From Candidatus Dojkabacteria bacterium (GTDB taxonomy: Bacteria > Patescibacteriota > Dojkabacteria > B142 > OLB20): a stretch of 6,875 bases of DNA. A model generated the notes under the pieces. It worked only from the letters and a program-made list of their open reading frames with translations, had not been told where the DNA came from and made no database searches. A program made the position numbers and the translations under genes. Location: assembly GCA_020429485.1 (NCBI GenBank), contig JAGQLK010000062.1, positions 1-6,875 of the forward strand, in the 5' to 3' direction. Numbering within the stretch: position 1 is the first letter of the stretch; the number at the start of each line of letters is the position of its first letter. Positions 1 to 5,712 of this stretch are shown here, piece by piece.

Positions 1-273
1 ATTGGGATACCTAGCCAATTCATTAATGGGCTTAGTTATGGATTCTATCAACTAACTGGCTCAGGAATATTATTTGAAATAACTGTAAGGCTATCCAATG
101 CTGTAGCTGCTGGAATTTTTGGTTTGATATCTGTATGGAATCGAGGAAGAATGAAAAAAGTATACGGGCCAAGAGATATGAGGGATATTGAAGAAGAGCA
201 AAAAGAACCAGAATCTGAATTTAACGAAGAAATACCTTCATCGCAGCTACCAATTACATCTGATAACAACTAG
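1..273 (+). CDS. C-terminal end of an unidentified protein (5' truncated)
   Basis: Frame 1 is open from the window edge to a TAG stop at 271-273 and gives 90 residues; the start lies outside the window. I do not recognise the family. The first 50 or so residues are rich in hydrophobic and small residues (for example AVAAGIFGLISVW at about 36-48) and could include one membrane-associated or amphipathic segment. A basic patch follows (NRGRMKK, about 49-55), then a strongly acidic, probably disordered tail with many Glu and Asp. A hydrophobic segment, a positive patch and a charged tail would fit a small membrane protein with its tail in the cytoplasm, but this is inference from composition only. 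The opposite-strand frame over the same region looks like a shadow. A promoter for the next gene starts about 18 nt after this stop. Confidence 0.6.
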   Translation: MGIPSQFINGLSYGFYQLTGSGILFEITVRLSNAVAAGIFGLISVWNRGRMKKVYGPRDMRDIEEEQKEPESEFNEEIPSSQLPITSDNN

Positions 274-290
274 ATTAGAAGACTTTGTTT

Positions 291-299
291 TGGTATAAT
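291..299 (+). promoter_or_regulatory. Extended -10 promoter for the orphan gene at 324
   Basis: TGGTATAAT is a perfect extended -10 element (TGnTATAAT). No good -35 is visible at the usual distance, which is tolerated for extended -10 promoters. Transcription would start near 305-307, giving a leader of about 18 nt before the ATG at 324, with no Shine-Dalgarno sequence in it. Confidence 0.6.
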
Positions 300-323
300 C
301 CATAGCGATTATATACAAAACCA

Positions 324-1052
324 ATGTCGGAGTTAGAATTCTACCCAATTCAACCAGAAGGATACAGCGGTCCTATCCAATTTCATTATTACCAGGTTCT
401 ACCTGGAATTAATGTATCTCATGTTGTAGTAAATCATGTACGCCCTGATGAAACCGCCGCCGCAATCAAAGCATATAACGAACAGATTCAATTTGATCGT
501 TTTTTTGGTAACACTACAGTAGTACCCAAATTAGTGCTTGCTGAAGCTCCAGATGACATGCAAACATACTATGCGCAGGAACTTAAGTGCCCTGTAAAGA
601 ACCCTTTCTTGGAGCCACTCTCTACCAGAGCACTAGAGCTATTCTGTAGTGATACTAGATTACGTGGCCTAACTAAAGAAGAAAGAGAAGTTGGTTTCTG
701 GTCCGCATGGGAATATATTCAAAGCCAGGGTCAAATACCAACAGATGATATACAAGCAGGTCTTGAAACTGCATTTTCCTATAGATATCCAAATGGAGAC
801 TATCAAACTAGGCTAAGTGGCTTAAGACAGTCTCTTATAAGTCAGGGATATGGGATGAATAGATACCTAGCTGCTGGTATGAACTATTTCACAGTATTTA
901 GAGAAGACCTATCTGCGGATAATCAAAAATCTCTTGTTAGAGAGCTTAGACTGAGTCCAGCTGGACATACAATGGTGATGGCAGGAGCCATTCACAATAA
1001 TACAGTTGTTAACTCTCTATATCAACTACGCCATGAGCTTGCTGGATTTTAA
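324..1052 (+). CDS. Hypothetical protein, 242 residues, no recognised family
   Basis: This is a complete frame from ATG to TAA with codon use like its neighbours. I do not recognise it. No signal peptide or membrane helix is visible, so it is probably cytosolic. It is rich in aromatic residues (Tyr, Phe, Trp): FHYYQ near residue 20, FWSAWEYIQ near 125, and FSYRYPNGDYQTRLSGLRQ near 151-169. No P-loop, Rossmann glycine motif, metal-binding cluster or helix-turn-helix stands out, and Cys is scarce. The C-terminal part has the look of an alternating helix/strand fold, but that is impression only. The ATG at 324 is chosen because it sits about 18 nt below an excellent extended -10 promoter; there is no Shine-Dalgarno sequence. 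The gene appears to be a single transcription unit. No obvious terminator hairpin follows it in 1053-1100. Confidence 0.75.
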   Translation: MSELEFYPIQPEGYSGPIQFHYYQVLPGINVSHVVVNHVRPDETAAAIKAYNEQIQFDRFFGNTTVVPKLVLAEAPDDMQTYYAQELKCPVKNPFLEPLSTRALELFCSDTRLRGLTKEEREVGFWSAWEYIQSQGQIPTDDIQAGLETAFSYRYPNGDYQTRLSGLRQSLISQGYGMNRYLAAGMNYFTVFREDLSADNQKSLVRELRLSPAGHTMVMAGAIHNNTVVNSLYQLRHELAGF

Positions 1053-1104
1053 CTAAAAGCGCCCCACTCAACTCGACTTAGATTCTTAAAGTATAAAATT
1101 CTTA

Positions 1105-1131
1105 TTGCTTAGCATAATTTAATGCTAAAAT
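1105..1131 (+). promoter_or_regulatory. Malic enzyme promoter with overlapping dyad (possible operator)
   Basis: The -10 candidate TAAAAT (1126-1131) is preceded by TG at 1123-1124, making an extended -10. TTGCTT (1105-1110) is a -35 candidate with a short 15-bp spacer. A perfect inverted repeat, TTAGCAT (1109-1115) and ATGCTAA (1122-1128) separated by 6 nt, covers the spacer and runs into the -10. A dyad in this position would let a bound dimeric repressor block RNA polymerase; which protein binds is unknown. Confidence 0.45.
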
Positions 1132-1148
1132 AATTCTTATCACTAATT

Positions 1149-1155
1149 AAGGAAG
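1149..1155 (+). promoter_or_regulatory. Shine-Dalgarno sequence of the malic enzyme gene
   Basis: AAGGAAG lies 7 nt before the ATG at 1163. It is the only convincing ribosome binding site in the window; the other complete genes have none, which sets this gene apart and fixes its start. Confidence 0.75.
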
Positions 1156-1162
1156 AATTTAA

Positions 1163-2296
1163 ATGGACTATTCAGAGCAAGCTATTCTTGAACATAAGAA
1201 GCATAAGGGTAAATTAGAAACAAAATCAAAATTGCCAGTAACCAACAAAGACGAATTGTCAGTGGCATATACACCAGGTGTTGCTGCTGTTTCAAAAGTA
1301 ATATCTGAAAATCCAGAGTTAGCAAAAGACCTTACCATTAAAGGAAACCTTGTTGCAGTTATATCTGATGGATCTGCAGTTCTTGGTTTAGGTAATATTG
1401 GTCCTGAGGCTGCAATACCAGTTATGGAAGGTAAGGCTGTACTTTTCAAAGAGTTTGCTGATATAGATGCTATCCCCATTGTATTAGATACACAAGATAC
1501 TGAGGAGATAATCCAAACTATAAAAATTATTGCACCATCGTTTTCTGGAATAAACTTAGAAGATATTTCTGCCCCAAGATGTTTTGAGATCGAACAGAGA
1601 CTAAAAGAAGAATTGAATATTCCAGTATTCCATGATGATCAACATGGAACTGCAATAGTTGTCTTAGCTGGATTAATTAATGCATTAAAGGTTGTAAACA
1701 AAGAAATAGATGCCATTAAAGTAGTTATTAACGGTGTAGGGGCTGCAGGTACATCTATTGCAAAGCTCTTAAAGCAAAGTGGAGTAAAGCACATTACTGC
1801 AGTTGATTCAAAAGGGATAATAAATAGCAACCGAACAGACCTAAATGAAGTAAAAACGAACTTACTCAATATTCTTGAATCTAATAGTCCAGATGGATCA
1901 CTTGCTGATGCGGTTAAGGACACAGACATATTTATTGGGGTAAGTGTAGCAGGTGTCCTAAGTCAAGAAATGGTAAGAAGTATGAATAGTGATCCAGTAA
2001 TTATAGCAATGGCAAATCCTGTTCCTGAAATACTTCCTGATGATGCAAAAGAAGCTGGTGCTAAAATAATTGCTACAGGAAGATCTGATTTTCCTAATCA
2101 GATAAATAATGTTTTGGCATTCCCAGGAGTATTTCGAGGTGCTTTAGACAATAGAGTTGTGCAAATAACAGATGAGATGAAATTAGCAGCAGCTAGAGCT
2201 ATAGCAGACATTGTCACAAATCCTGATGCTGAAAATATTATCCCATCACCCTTTAACAAAGATGTGGTTAAAGCAGTTGCGCAAAGTATTAGATAA
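1163..2296 (+). CDS. NAD(P)-dependent malic enzyme (oxaloacetate-decarboxylating type)
   Basis: The product (377 residues) oxidatively decarboxylates malate to pyruvate and CO2 with NAD(P)+ and a divalent metal in the cytosol. It belongs to the short bacterial malic enzyme class (about 380-410 residues) without the phosphotransacetylase-like extension of MaeB. The N-terminal malic domain holds the catalytic Tyr36 in YTPGV, Lys91 in EGKAVLF, metal ligands Glu133-Asp134 in NLED, and Asp158/Asp159 in the signature FHDDQHGTA (156-164). The C-terminal NAD-binding Rossmann domain has GVGAAG at 191-196, with Asp215 at the end of the second strand, which tends to favour NAD but does not settle cofactor choice. 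MANPVPEI (283-290) and the INN of FPNQINNVLAFPGVFRGAL are typical. One oddity is GVSVAG (259-264), where family members usually have Pro before the last Gly. A good Shine-Dalgarno supports the ATG. The gene ends 5 bp from the convergent peptidase gene. It supplies pyruvate and NAD(P)H in an otherwise simple carbon metabolism. Confidence 0.95.
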   Translation: MDYSEQAILEHKKHKGKLETKSKLPVTNKDELSVAYTPGVAAVSKVISENPELAKDLTIKGNLVAVISDGSAVLGLGNIGPEAAIPVMEGKAVLFKEFADIDAIPIVLDTQDTEEIIQTIKIIAPSFSGINLEDISAPRCFEIEQRLKEELNIPVFHDDQHGTAIVVLAGLINALKVVNKEIDAIKVVINGVGAAGTSIAKLLKQSGVKHITAVDSKGIINSNRTDLNEVKTNLLNILESNSPDGSLADAVKDTDIFIGVSVAGVLSQEMVRSMNSDPVIIAMANPVPEILPDDAKEAGAKIIATGRSDFPNQINNVLAFPGVFRGALDNRVVQITDEMKLAAARAIADIVTNPDAENIIPSPFNKDVVKAVAQSIR

Positions 2297-2301
2297 ACAA
2301 A

Positions 2302-3444
2302 TCAATTTCTTTGCACATAGCTTAGAATCTTTGTATAGACCTGACAAGACATCTCTAAGTCTTTCATAAGTACATATTCATCTGCTTTGTGAGATTGTCC
2401 ATTTGTTCCACCCCCAAAGGAAAATATCTTAGCCTCTGGGTAGCGATCAGTTAACATAGCCAAATCGAGATATCCAAAGTTAGCCGCATCTAATAGCTCT
2501 GAATTATTTGTTACACTCCGTATGCATTCATATATACCATTAATCTTATCTAATGGAGTTTCGTAAGCATTAAGCTCATGCCGCACATCTAGCTTAGAAA
2601 TTCTAAGTCCTTCTGTTTCTGCTAGTCTCTTCAATAAATCTTTGAGCCAGTTGATATCAATACCAGGAATAGTTCTGATTTCTAGAATTGCACTCAAGAA
2701 ATCTGGTATCTTATTACCCTGGCTAGAAAAGCTATATTTATTGTTTTTGTCTATCAATGATCCACCTTGCATTTGCGCAATATTTAGCGTTGGCTTTCCT
2801 AAAGATTCTGACTCAAAACACTCAAGCTCAGCTAATAAGTTATCTATCATCTTCAGAAAGCCAATGTTTACACTCGCTCCACTCATAGGGTTTGCGCTAT
2901 GTCCTGTCACTCCACTCAGTTCTAATTCAATCTCGATTAAACCTCGACATCCATTACCCATCACTAAACCTGTTCCATCAACTGACATAATATATTCTGG
3001 ACTTAACATAGTTGCTAATTCTGAATTAACAAATTTTTTCATACCTAAAAAGTCATATTCCTCATCAACATACAAGAGTAACGATATTCCTTCTAGTTTT
3101 TGAGTATTACTTAATGCTGTTAGAAAGCTAGCAGTATTGCCTTTTGTATCGCTACTTCCCAATCCGAATACTTTACCATCCCTCTCTATTGCTTGAAGTG
3201 GATCCACAGTCCAGCCCGTTCCGGGCTGGACTGTATCTGTGTGATTCACTATCAGAAACTTGCATTGTTTACCATCTGTGATAAATAGATTTTCTCTATT
3301 ATTAGCTACTCTTTGTCGCTGCACAGAAAAGCCTTTTAGATTTTCTAGTACATATCCTTCTAAGTAGTCCACATATGCTTTTTCATACTGCTTACCGTCT
3401 GAATAACTCTTTTTCGAAATTGAATTTTTTAGTAGCTCTTTCAT
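2302..3444 (-). CDS. M20-family metallopeptidase / amidohydrolase (ArgE/DapE/carboxypeptidase type)
   Basis: The product (380 residues, full length for the family) is a cytosolic di-zinc hydrolase that cleaves a peptide or N-acyl amide bond. All metal ligands are visible: His68 and Asp70 in NHTDTVQPG, bridging Asp99 in GSSDTKGN, the Glu128-Glu129 pair (catalytic base and ligand) in VDEEYD, Asp156 in SVDGTG, and His352 in GQSHKADEYV. The inserted dimerisation domain (about 175-285) includes GHSANP at 181-186. The DTKG form of the second motif resembles ArgE-like deacylases more than the DDKG of PepV/carnosinase types, but the substrate cannot be fixed from sequence. The start lies 9 nt after the GNAT stop with no Shine-Dalgarno, so translation is probably coupled to GNAT in one operon. 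The stop is TGA, which shows that TGA terminates in this organism. Codons 70-80 form a perfect GC-rich hairpin, listed separately. Confidence 0.92.
   Translation of the reverse strand: MKELLKNSISKKSYSDGKQYEKAYVDYLEGYVLENLKGFSVQRQRVANNRENLFITDGKQCKFLIVNHTDTVQPGTGWTVDPLQAIERDGKVFGLGSSDTKGNTASFLTALSNTQKLEGISLLLYVDEEYDFLGMKKFVNSELATMLSPEYIMSVDGTGLVMGNGCRGLIEIELELSGVTGHSANPMSGASVNIGFLKMIDNLLAELECFESESLGKPTLNIAQMQGGSLIDKNNKYSFSSQGNKIPDFLSAILEIRTIPGIDINWLKDLLKRLAETEGLRISKLDVRHELNAYETPLDKINGIYECIRSVTNNSELLDAANFGYLDLAMLTDRYPEAKIFSFGGGTNGQSHKADEYVLMKDLEMSCQVYTKILSYVQRN
3206..3234 (-). repeat. Perfect 13-bp inverted repeat inside the M20 coding sequence
   Basis: ACAGTCCAGCCCG (3206-3218) and CGGGCTGGACTGT (3222-3234) are exact reverse complements around a 3-nt loop. 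The element is much richer in G+C than its surroundings and would form a very stable mRNA hairpin. It encodes the conserved segment TVQPGTGWTV just after the first metal-binding motif, so it is in frame and not a disruption. Its CCCG-NNN-CGGG core is shared with the terminator at 4203-4221. Confidence 0.9.
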
Positions 3445-3453
3445 GATATAAAT

Positions 3454-4176
3454 CTATTTAAATGCTAAATAAAAGTTTCTTAGTAAACCATTAATTTGAT
3501 AATTATCACCATCTGGGACAAATGCTAAGAAATCAAAACCCGCCGCATTCAGATCGCGATTCTTCAATGAAAGCCATGGTAAATTGACTGTTCTGCCACA
3601 GATCAAATCTGCACCTAGTTCAGTAGCTAACATTCTTCTTTCTTCCCCCAATAGCTTACCTATACCTAAGCCTTGATAGGAATTATCTACACATGTCTCA
3701 TTATCATAGAATAATACATCCTGTTCAGATACACCTGTTTCTTGCATAATTGAACTCAGGATAAGCTGATTGCCAGAATACTTTCTATCTATGAGCTCAC
3801 CTAATGTTATAAATCCACCTGTAGAAAAACCTACTACTCTACCTTCTACCTTTGCCATAGTAAACATACCAGGTAAGTATGCCTGAAGCATATCATTAGG
3901 AAAGTAGCTACCTACTAGATCCTCTGTAGGGTATGCTTCGGATATGCTAGTTGAACTACATGATTGACAAATACTCATTGAAGAAGTGAAATTCCCGCAC
4001 TGTTGACATGCTCCCACTTCATACCAAGGATCACCTCCAAATGCTTTTTGATATACATCAGCCATTTGCAACTGTTCATCCGCTGTTAATCCAGCCCATA
4101 CTAAAGCAGCCTCTTCAGGTGTATTAAATGTATAACTAACTAAATTCGGTCTTATTATTTCTTTATTTGGTTCCAT
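3454..4176 (-). CDS. GNAT-family N-acetyltransferase with embedded zinc ribbon
   Basis: The product (240 residues) has the acetyl-CoA pyrophosphate-binding motif A of GNAT enzymes, YQGLGIGKLLGEE at 167-179, preceded by a beta-strand-like stretch (DVLFYDNETCVD, 153-164). The sequence ends with the typical late strands around AAGFDFLAF. It should transfer an acetyl group from acetyl-CoA to an amine; the acceptor is unknown. The unusual part is a Cys4 cluster, CxxC-N9-CxxC at Cys57, Cys60, Cys70 and Cys73, just after AFGGDPWYEVG. It is placed where many GNATs have the flexible alpha1-alpha2 substrate-binding loop, so the zinc knuckle may shape acceptor recognition. No Shine-Dalgarno is present. 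The gene begins 20 nt after a strong terminator hairpin and has no clear promoter of its own, so its expression may depend on readthrough from hisS. The downstream M20 gene starts 9 nt after its stop. Confidence 0.8.
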   Translation of the reverse strand: MEPNKEIIRPNLVSYTFNTPEEAALVWAGLTADEQLQMADVYQKAFGGDPWYEVGACQQCGNFTSSMSICQSCSSTSISEAYPTEDLVGSYFPNDMLQAYLPGMFTMAKVEGRVVGFSTGGFITLGELIDRKYSGNQLILSSIMQETGVSEQDVLFYDNETCVDNSYQGLGIGKLLGEERRMLATELGADLICGRTVNLPWLSLKNRDLNAAGFDFLAFVPDGDNYQINGLLRNFYLAFK

Positions 4177-4196
4177 AATTAAAATTCATAATAAAT

Positions 4197-4221
4197 AAAA
4201 AAGACTCCCGAAACGGGAGTC
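4197..4221 (-). terminator. Intrinsic terminator between hisS/leader ORF and GNAT (attenuator candidate)
   Basis: Read on the minus strand, GACTCCCG (4221-4214) and CGGGAGTC (4210-4203) form a perfect 8-bp, GC-rich stem with a TTT loop, followed at once by six T (4202-4197) and then ATTTATT. This is a textbook rho-independent terminator. It lies 23 nt after the stop of the His-rich small frame and 20 nt before the GNAT start, so it either ends the hisS transcript or acts as a regulated attenuator for GNAT and M20. Confidence 0.9.
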
Positions 4222-4253
4222 AGAAAATTGAACATAACAAAATCTTACCCGTT
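4212..4253 (-). promoter_or_regulatory. Possible antiterminator pairing competing with the 4197-4221 terminator
   Basis: AACGGG (4253-4248), the last two sense codons of the small His-rich frame, is exactly complementary to CCCGTT (4217-4212), which is the inner left arm and loop of the terminator. A further AGA/TCT pairing could extend the helix across an internal loop. A ribosome finishing the small frame would cover AACGGG and leave the terminator free. A ribosome stalled on the first His codons would leave AACGGG exposed. The helix is only 6 bp with a 30-nt loop, so it is weaker than the terminator and would have to form first. Confidence 0.4.
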
Positions 4254-4313
4254 ACAATGGACGTGATGATGTGTATGTAATCTTGTTGTTTTATTTATTA
4301 CTGGAATATTCAT
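4245..4313 (-). CDS. Histidine-rich small ORF, candidate attenuator leader peptide (22 residues)
   Basis: The frame starts with an ATG that overlaps the hisS stop as TAATG, which allows direct reinitiation by ribosomes leaving hisS, and ends at TAA (4247-4245). It begins MNIPVINK, and residues 13-19 read HTHHHVH: five His codons (CAT, CAT, CAT, CAC, CAT) within seven, followed by Cys-Asn-Gly. No enzymatic role is likely. The layout of a short frame rich in one amino acid directly before a GC hairpin plus U-run is that of amino acid leader peptides such as HisL. Unlike HisL, it lies downstream of hisS and precedes a GNAT and an M20 peptidase. The inferred role is to sense charged tRNA-His and control readthrough. 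The alternative is a metal-binding (HxHHHxHC) peptide, or chance. Confidence 0.6.
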   Translation of the reverse strand: MNIPVINKTTRLHTHHHVHCNG

Positions 4314-5617
4314 TATTTAAGTTGTTCAATCAGTTCATCTATATTAAGCTCTCTCTGTTCACCAGTTTCTAGATCTTTTAAGGTTATCTGACCATTTGCT
4401 ATTTCTTGGGATCCATAAATTAATGCATATCTAATACCTTTCTTATCTGCATATGCAAACTGTTTACCCAATTTATCAGCACTAGTTGAAATTGTTACAT
4501 TAATACCTGCTGCTCTTAGCTTTTCTCCCAATTGATACACTTCTACTTCCATACCTTCATCTACCAAGGTCAAATAAACTTTTGATTCTGAATTAAATTC
4601 TGGTAGCAAATTCCAATTCACTAAGAATTCTTTTAGAGTCATATCTCCCATTGCAAATCCGGTAGCAGGCAAGTCTTTGGCATCAAAGATCTCGATCAAT
4701 CTATCAAATCTTTCACCTCCGAACATAGATCTATTGTTATCAGGGTTTAAGTCGAATACTTCATAAACTAATCCATCACTATAGTCAAAGCCTCTAATAA
4801 TTGCAGGTTCAAATTCACAGTATTTAATTAGTCCAGATTTGTTTAATAAATCTGTCAGTTTACTTATATCTGCATATCCTCGATTATTATCTAATATCTC
4901 TTGAGGGATAACTTCATTCAAGGTATCTATACTTGAATTCATAAATGCCTCTATCTTATCTATTTGTTCTGTAGTTAAATCAAGCTTCACTAATTCAGAA
5001 TAAAACTCCTCTTTTGATATTTTTGGTCGTTTATCCATCATTCTTCTTGCACCAACAGCTTTTTCTTCATCTAGTTCTAGGTACTCTTGCAAGAGAGCCT
5101 TGATAAGCTTTCTATCACTATAATAAAGCTTAAACATACTTTCATCAGCTCCGAATGCTCTCATGATTCCCACAATTACAGTAAAGATTTCAAAATCAGC
5201 GTTTACTGATTCTTCACCAAACATATTCACCTCTAACTGATAAAACTCTCTTCCTCTACCTTTCTGTGGTTTTTCGAATCTCCAATTGTTGCCTATCATG
5301 AACCATCTTGCTGGTTTCTGAAGTGAATTTACTCTTCCAGCTAGCATTCTTACTGTTCCAGGTGTTAGTTCTGGTCTTACAGCTAGCTTCCTTCCTGCTT
5401 TATCCTCAAAGGTAAAGAGCTGCTCATTTACAATTTCTGCACCTGTCTTTGCAGCAAAGATTTCAAATGGTTCTATAATTGGAAAATCATATTCTTCATA
5501 CCCGTACATCCTACTTACATTTCGCCATGTATCGAATATATAATTTCTGATTCTCATCTCTTCTGGATAAAAATCCCTTGCTCCCTTATATGGTTGTGTT
5601 CCTATTTTATTGTTCAT
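4313..5617 (-). CDS. hisS: Histidyl-tRNA synthetase
   Basis: The product (434 residues, normal length) charges tRNA-His with histidine in the cytosol. The N-terminus has GARDFYPEE (12-20) and a motif 1 region ending near Pro50. PELTPGTVR (82-90) and motif 2, NWRFEKPQKGRGREFYQLE (111-129) with Arg113, form the ATP and histidine site. The HisRS-specific motif appears as RGFDYSDGLVYE (275-286) in place of the common RGLDYYTGTVFE, followed by FGGERFDRL. The C-terminal anticodon-binding domain (about 345-434) has the characteristic KLGKQFAYADKKGIRYALIYG. Motif 3 is PATGFAMGDMTL (317-328): the usual Glu-Arg is absent. I believe related MGD-type forms occur in some bacterial HisRS lineages. The start follows a short leader without Shine-Dalgarno. 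The stop overlaps the ATG of a His-rich small frame. Confidence 0.95.
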   Translation of the reverse strand: MNNKIGTQPYKGARDFYPEEMRIRNYIFDTWRNVSRMYGYEEYDFPIIEPFEIFAAKTGAEIVNEQLFTFEDKAGRKLAVRPELTPGTVRMLAGRVNSLQKPARWFMIGNNWRFEKPQKGRGREFYQLEVNMFGEESVNADFEIFTVIVGIMRAFGADESMFKLYYSDRKLIKALLQEYLELDEEKAVGARRMMDKRPKISKEEFYSELVKLDLTTEQIDKIEAFMNSSIDTLNEVIPQEILDNNRGYADISKLTDLLNKSGLIKYCEFEPAIIRGFDYSDGLVYEVFDLNPDNNRSMFGGERFDRLIEIFDAKDLPATGFAMGDMTLKEFLVNWNLLPEFNSESKVYLTLVDEGMEVEVYQLGEKLRAAGINVTISTSADKLGKQFAYADKKGIRYALIYGSQEIANGQITLKDLETGEQRELNIDELIEQLK

Positions 5618-5640
5618 TTTATATTTTTAACTTTTAAATA

Positions 5641-5649
5641 ATTGTAACA
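5641..5649 (-). promoter_or_regulatory. Extended -10 promoter of hisS
   Basis: On the minus strand TGTTACAAT (5649-5641) is an extended -10 with one mismatch to TATAAT; no strong -35 is visible. Transcription would start near 5634, leaving about 17 nt before the hisS ATG at 5617. Just upstream, TTAGTTAATTAG (5661-5650) resembles the TTAA-centred core of TrpR-type operators, but it is an imperfect palindrome in AT-rich DNA. The leader is too short for a T-box. Confidence 0.5.
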
Positions 5650-5659
5650 CTAATTAACT

Positions 5660-5688
5660 AAAAAAAATCCTCCTGTATATTGGAGGAT
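5660..5688 (-). terminator. Intrinsic terminator after the TrpR-like gene
   Basis: On the minus strand ATCCTCC (5688-5682) pairs with GGAGGAT (5673-5667) around an 8-nt AT-rich loop and is followed by seven T (5666-5660). It ends the yerC transcript about 25 nt after its stop codon and separates it from the hisS promoter. Confidence 0.85.
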
Positions 5689-5712
5689 GTGGTTATAAAT
5701 ATTTTTTTGCTA

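Noticed and set aside
48..269. Minus-strand frame of 73 codons
   Set aside because: It lies opposite the continuous plus-strand frame that ends at 273, has a Ser/Ile-rich composition typical of a reverse-strand shadow, and has no start signals.
1168..1929. Two minus-strand frames inside the malic enzyme gene
   Set aside because: The plus strand encodes a full malic enzyme with all catalytic residues; the reverse frames show no family features.
2642..3103. Plus-strand frame of 153 codons inside the M20 gene
   Set aside because: It is the shadow of a complete M20 enzyme whose metal ligands are all present on the minus strand.
3206..3234. Palindrome as an intrinsic terminator
   Set aside because: It is followed by no T-run on either strand and lies inside an intact, conserved coding segment.
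2302..3444. Recoded TGA (Gly or Trp) as in some CPR lineages
   Set aside because: The M20 frame ends at TGA at the normal family length and no in-frame TGA occurs within the complete genes.
5618..5712. T-box riboswitch before hisS
   Set aside because: The predicted leader is about 17 nt, and the hairpin at 5667-5688 lies upstream of the hisS promoter and fits termination of the preceding gene. No specifier loop or T-box sequence is present.
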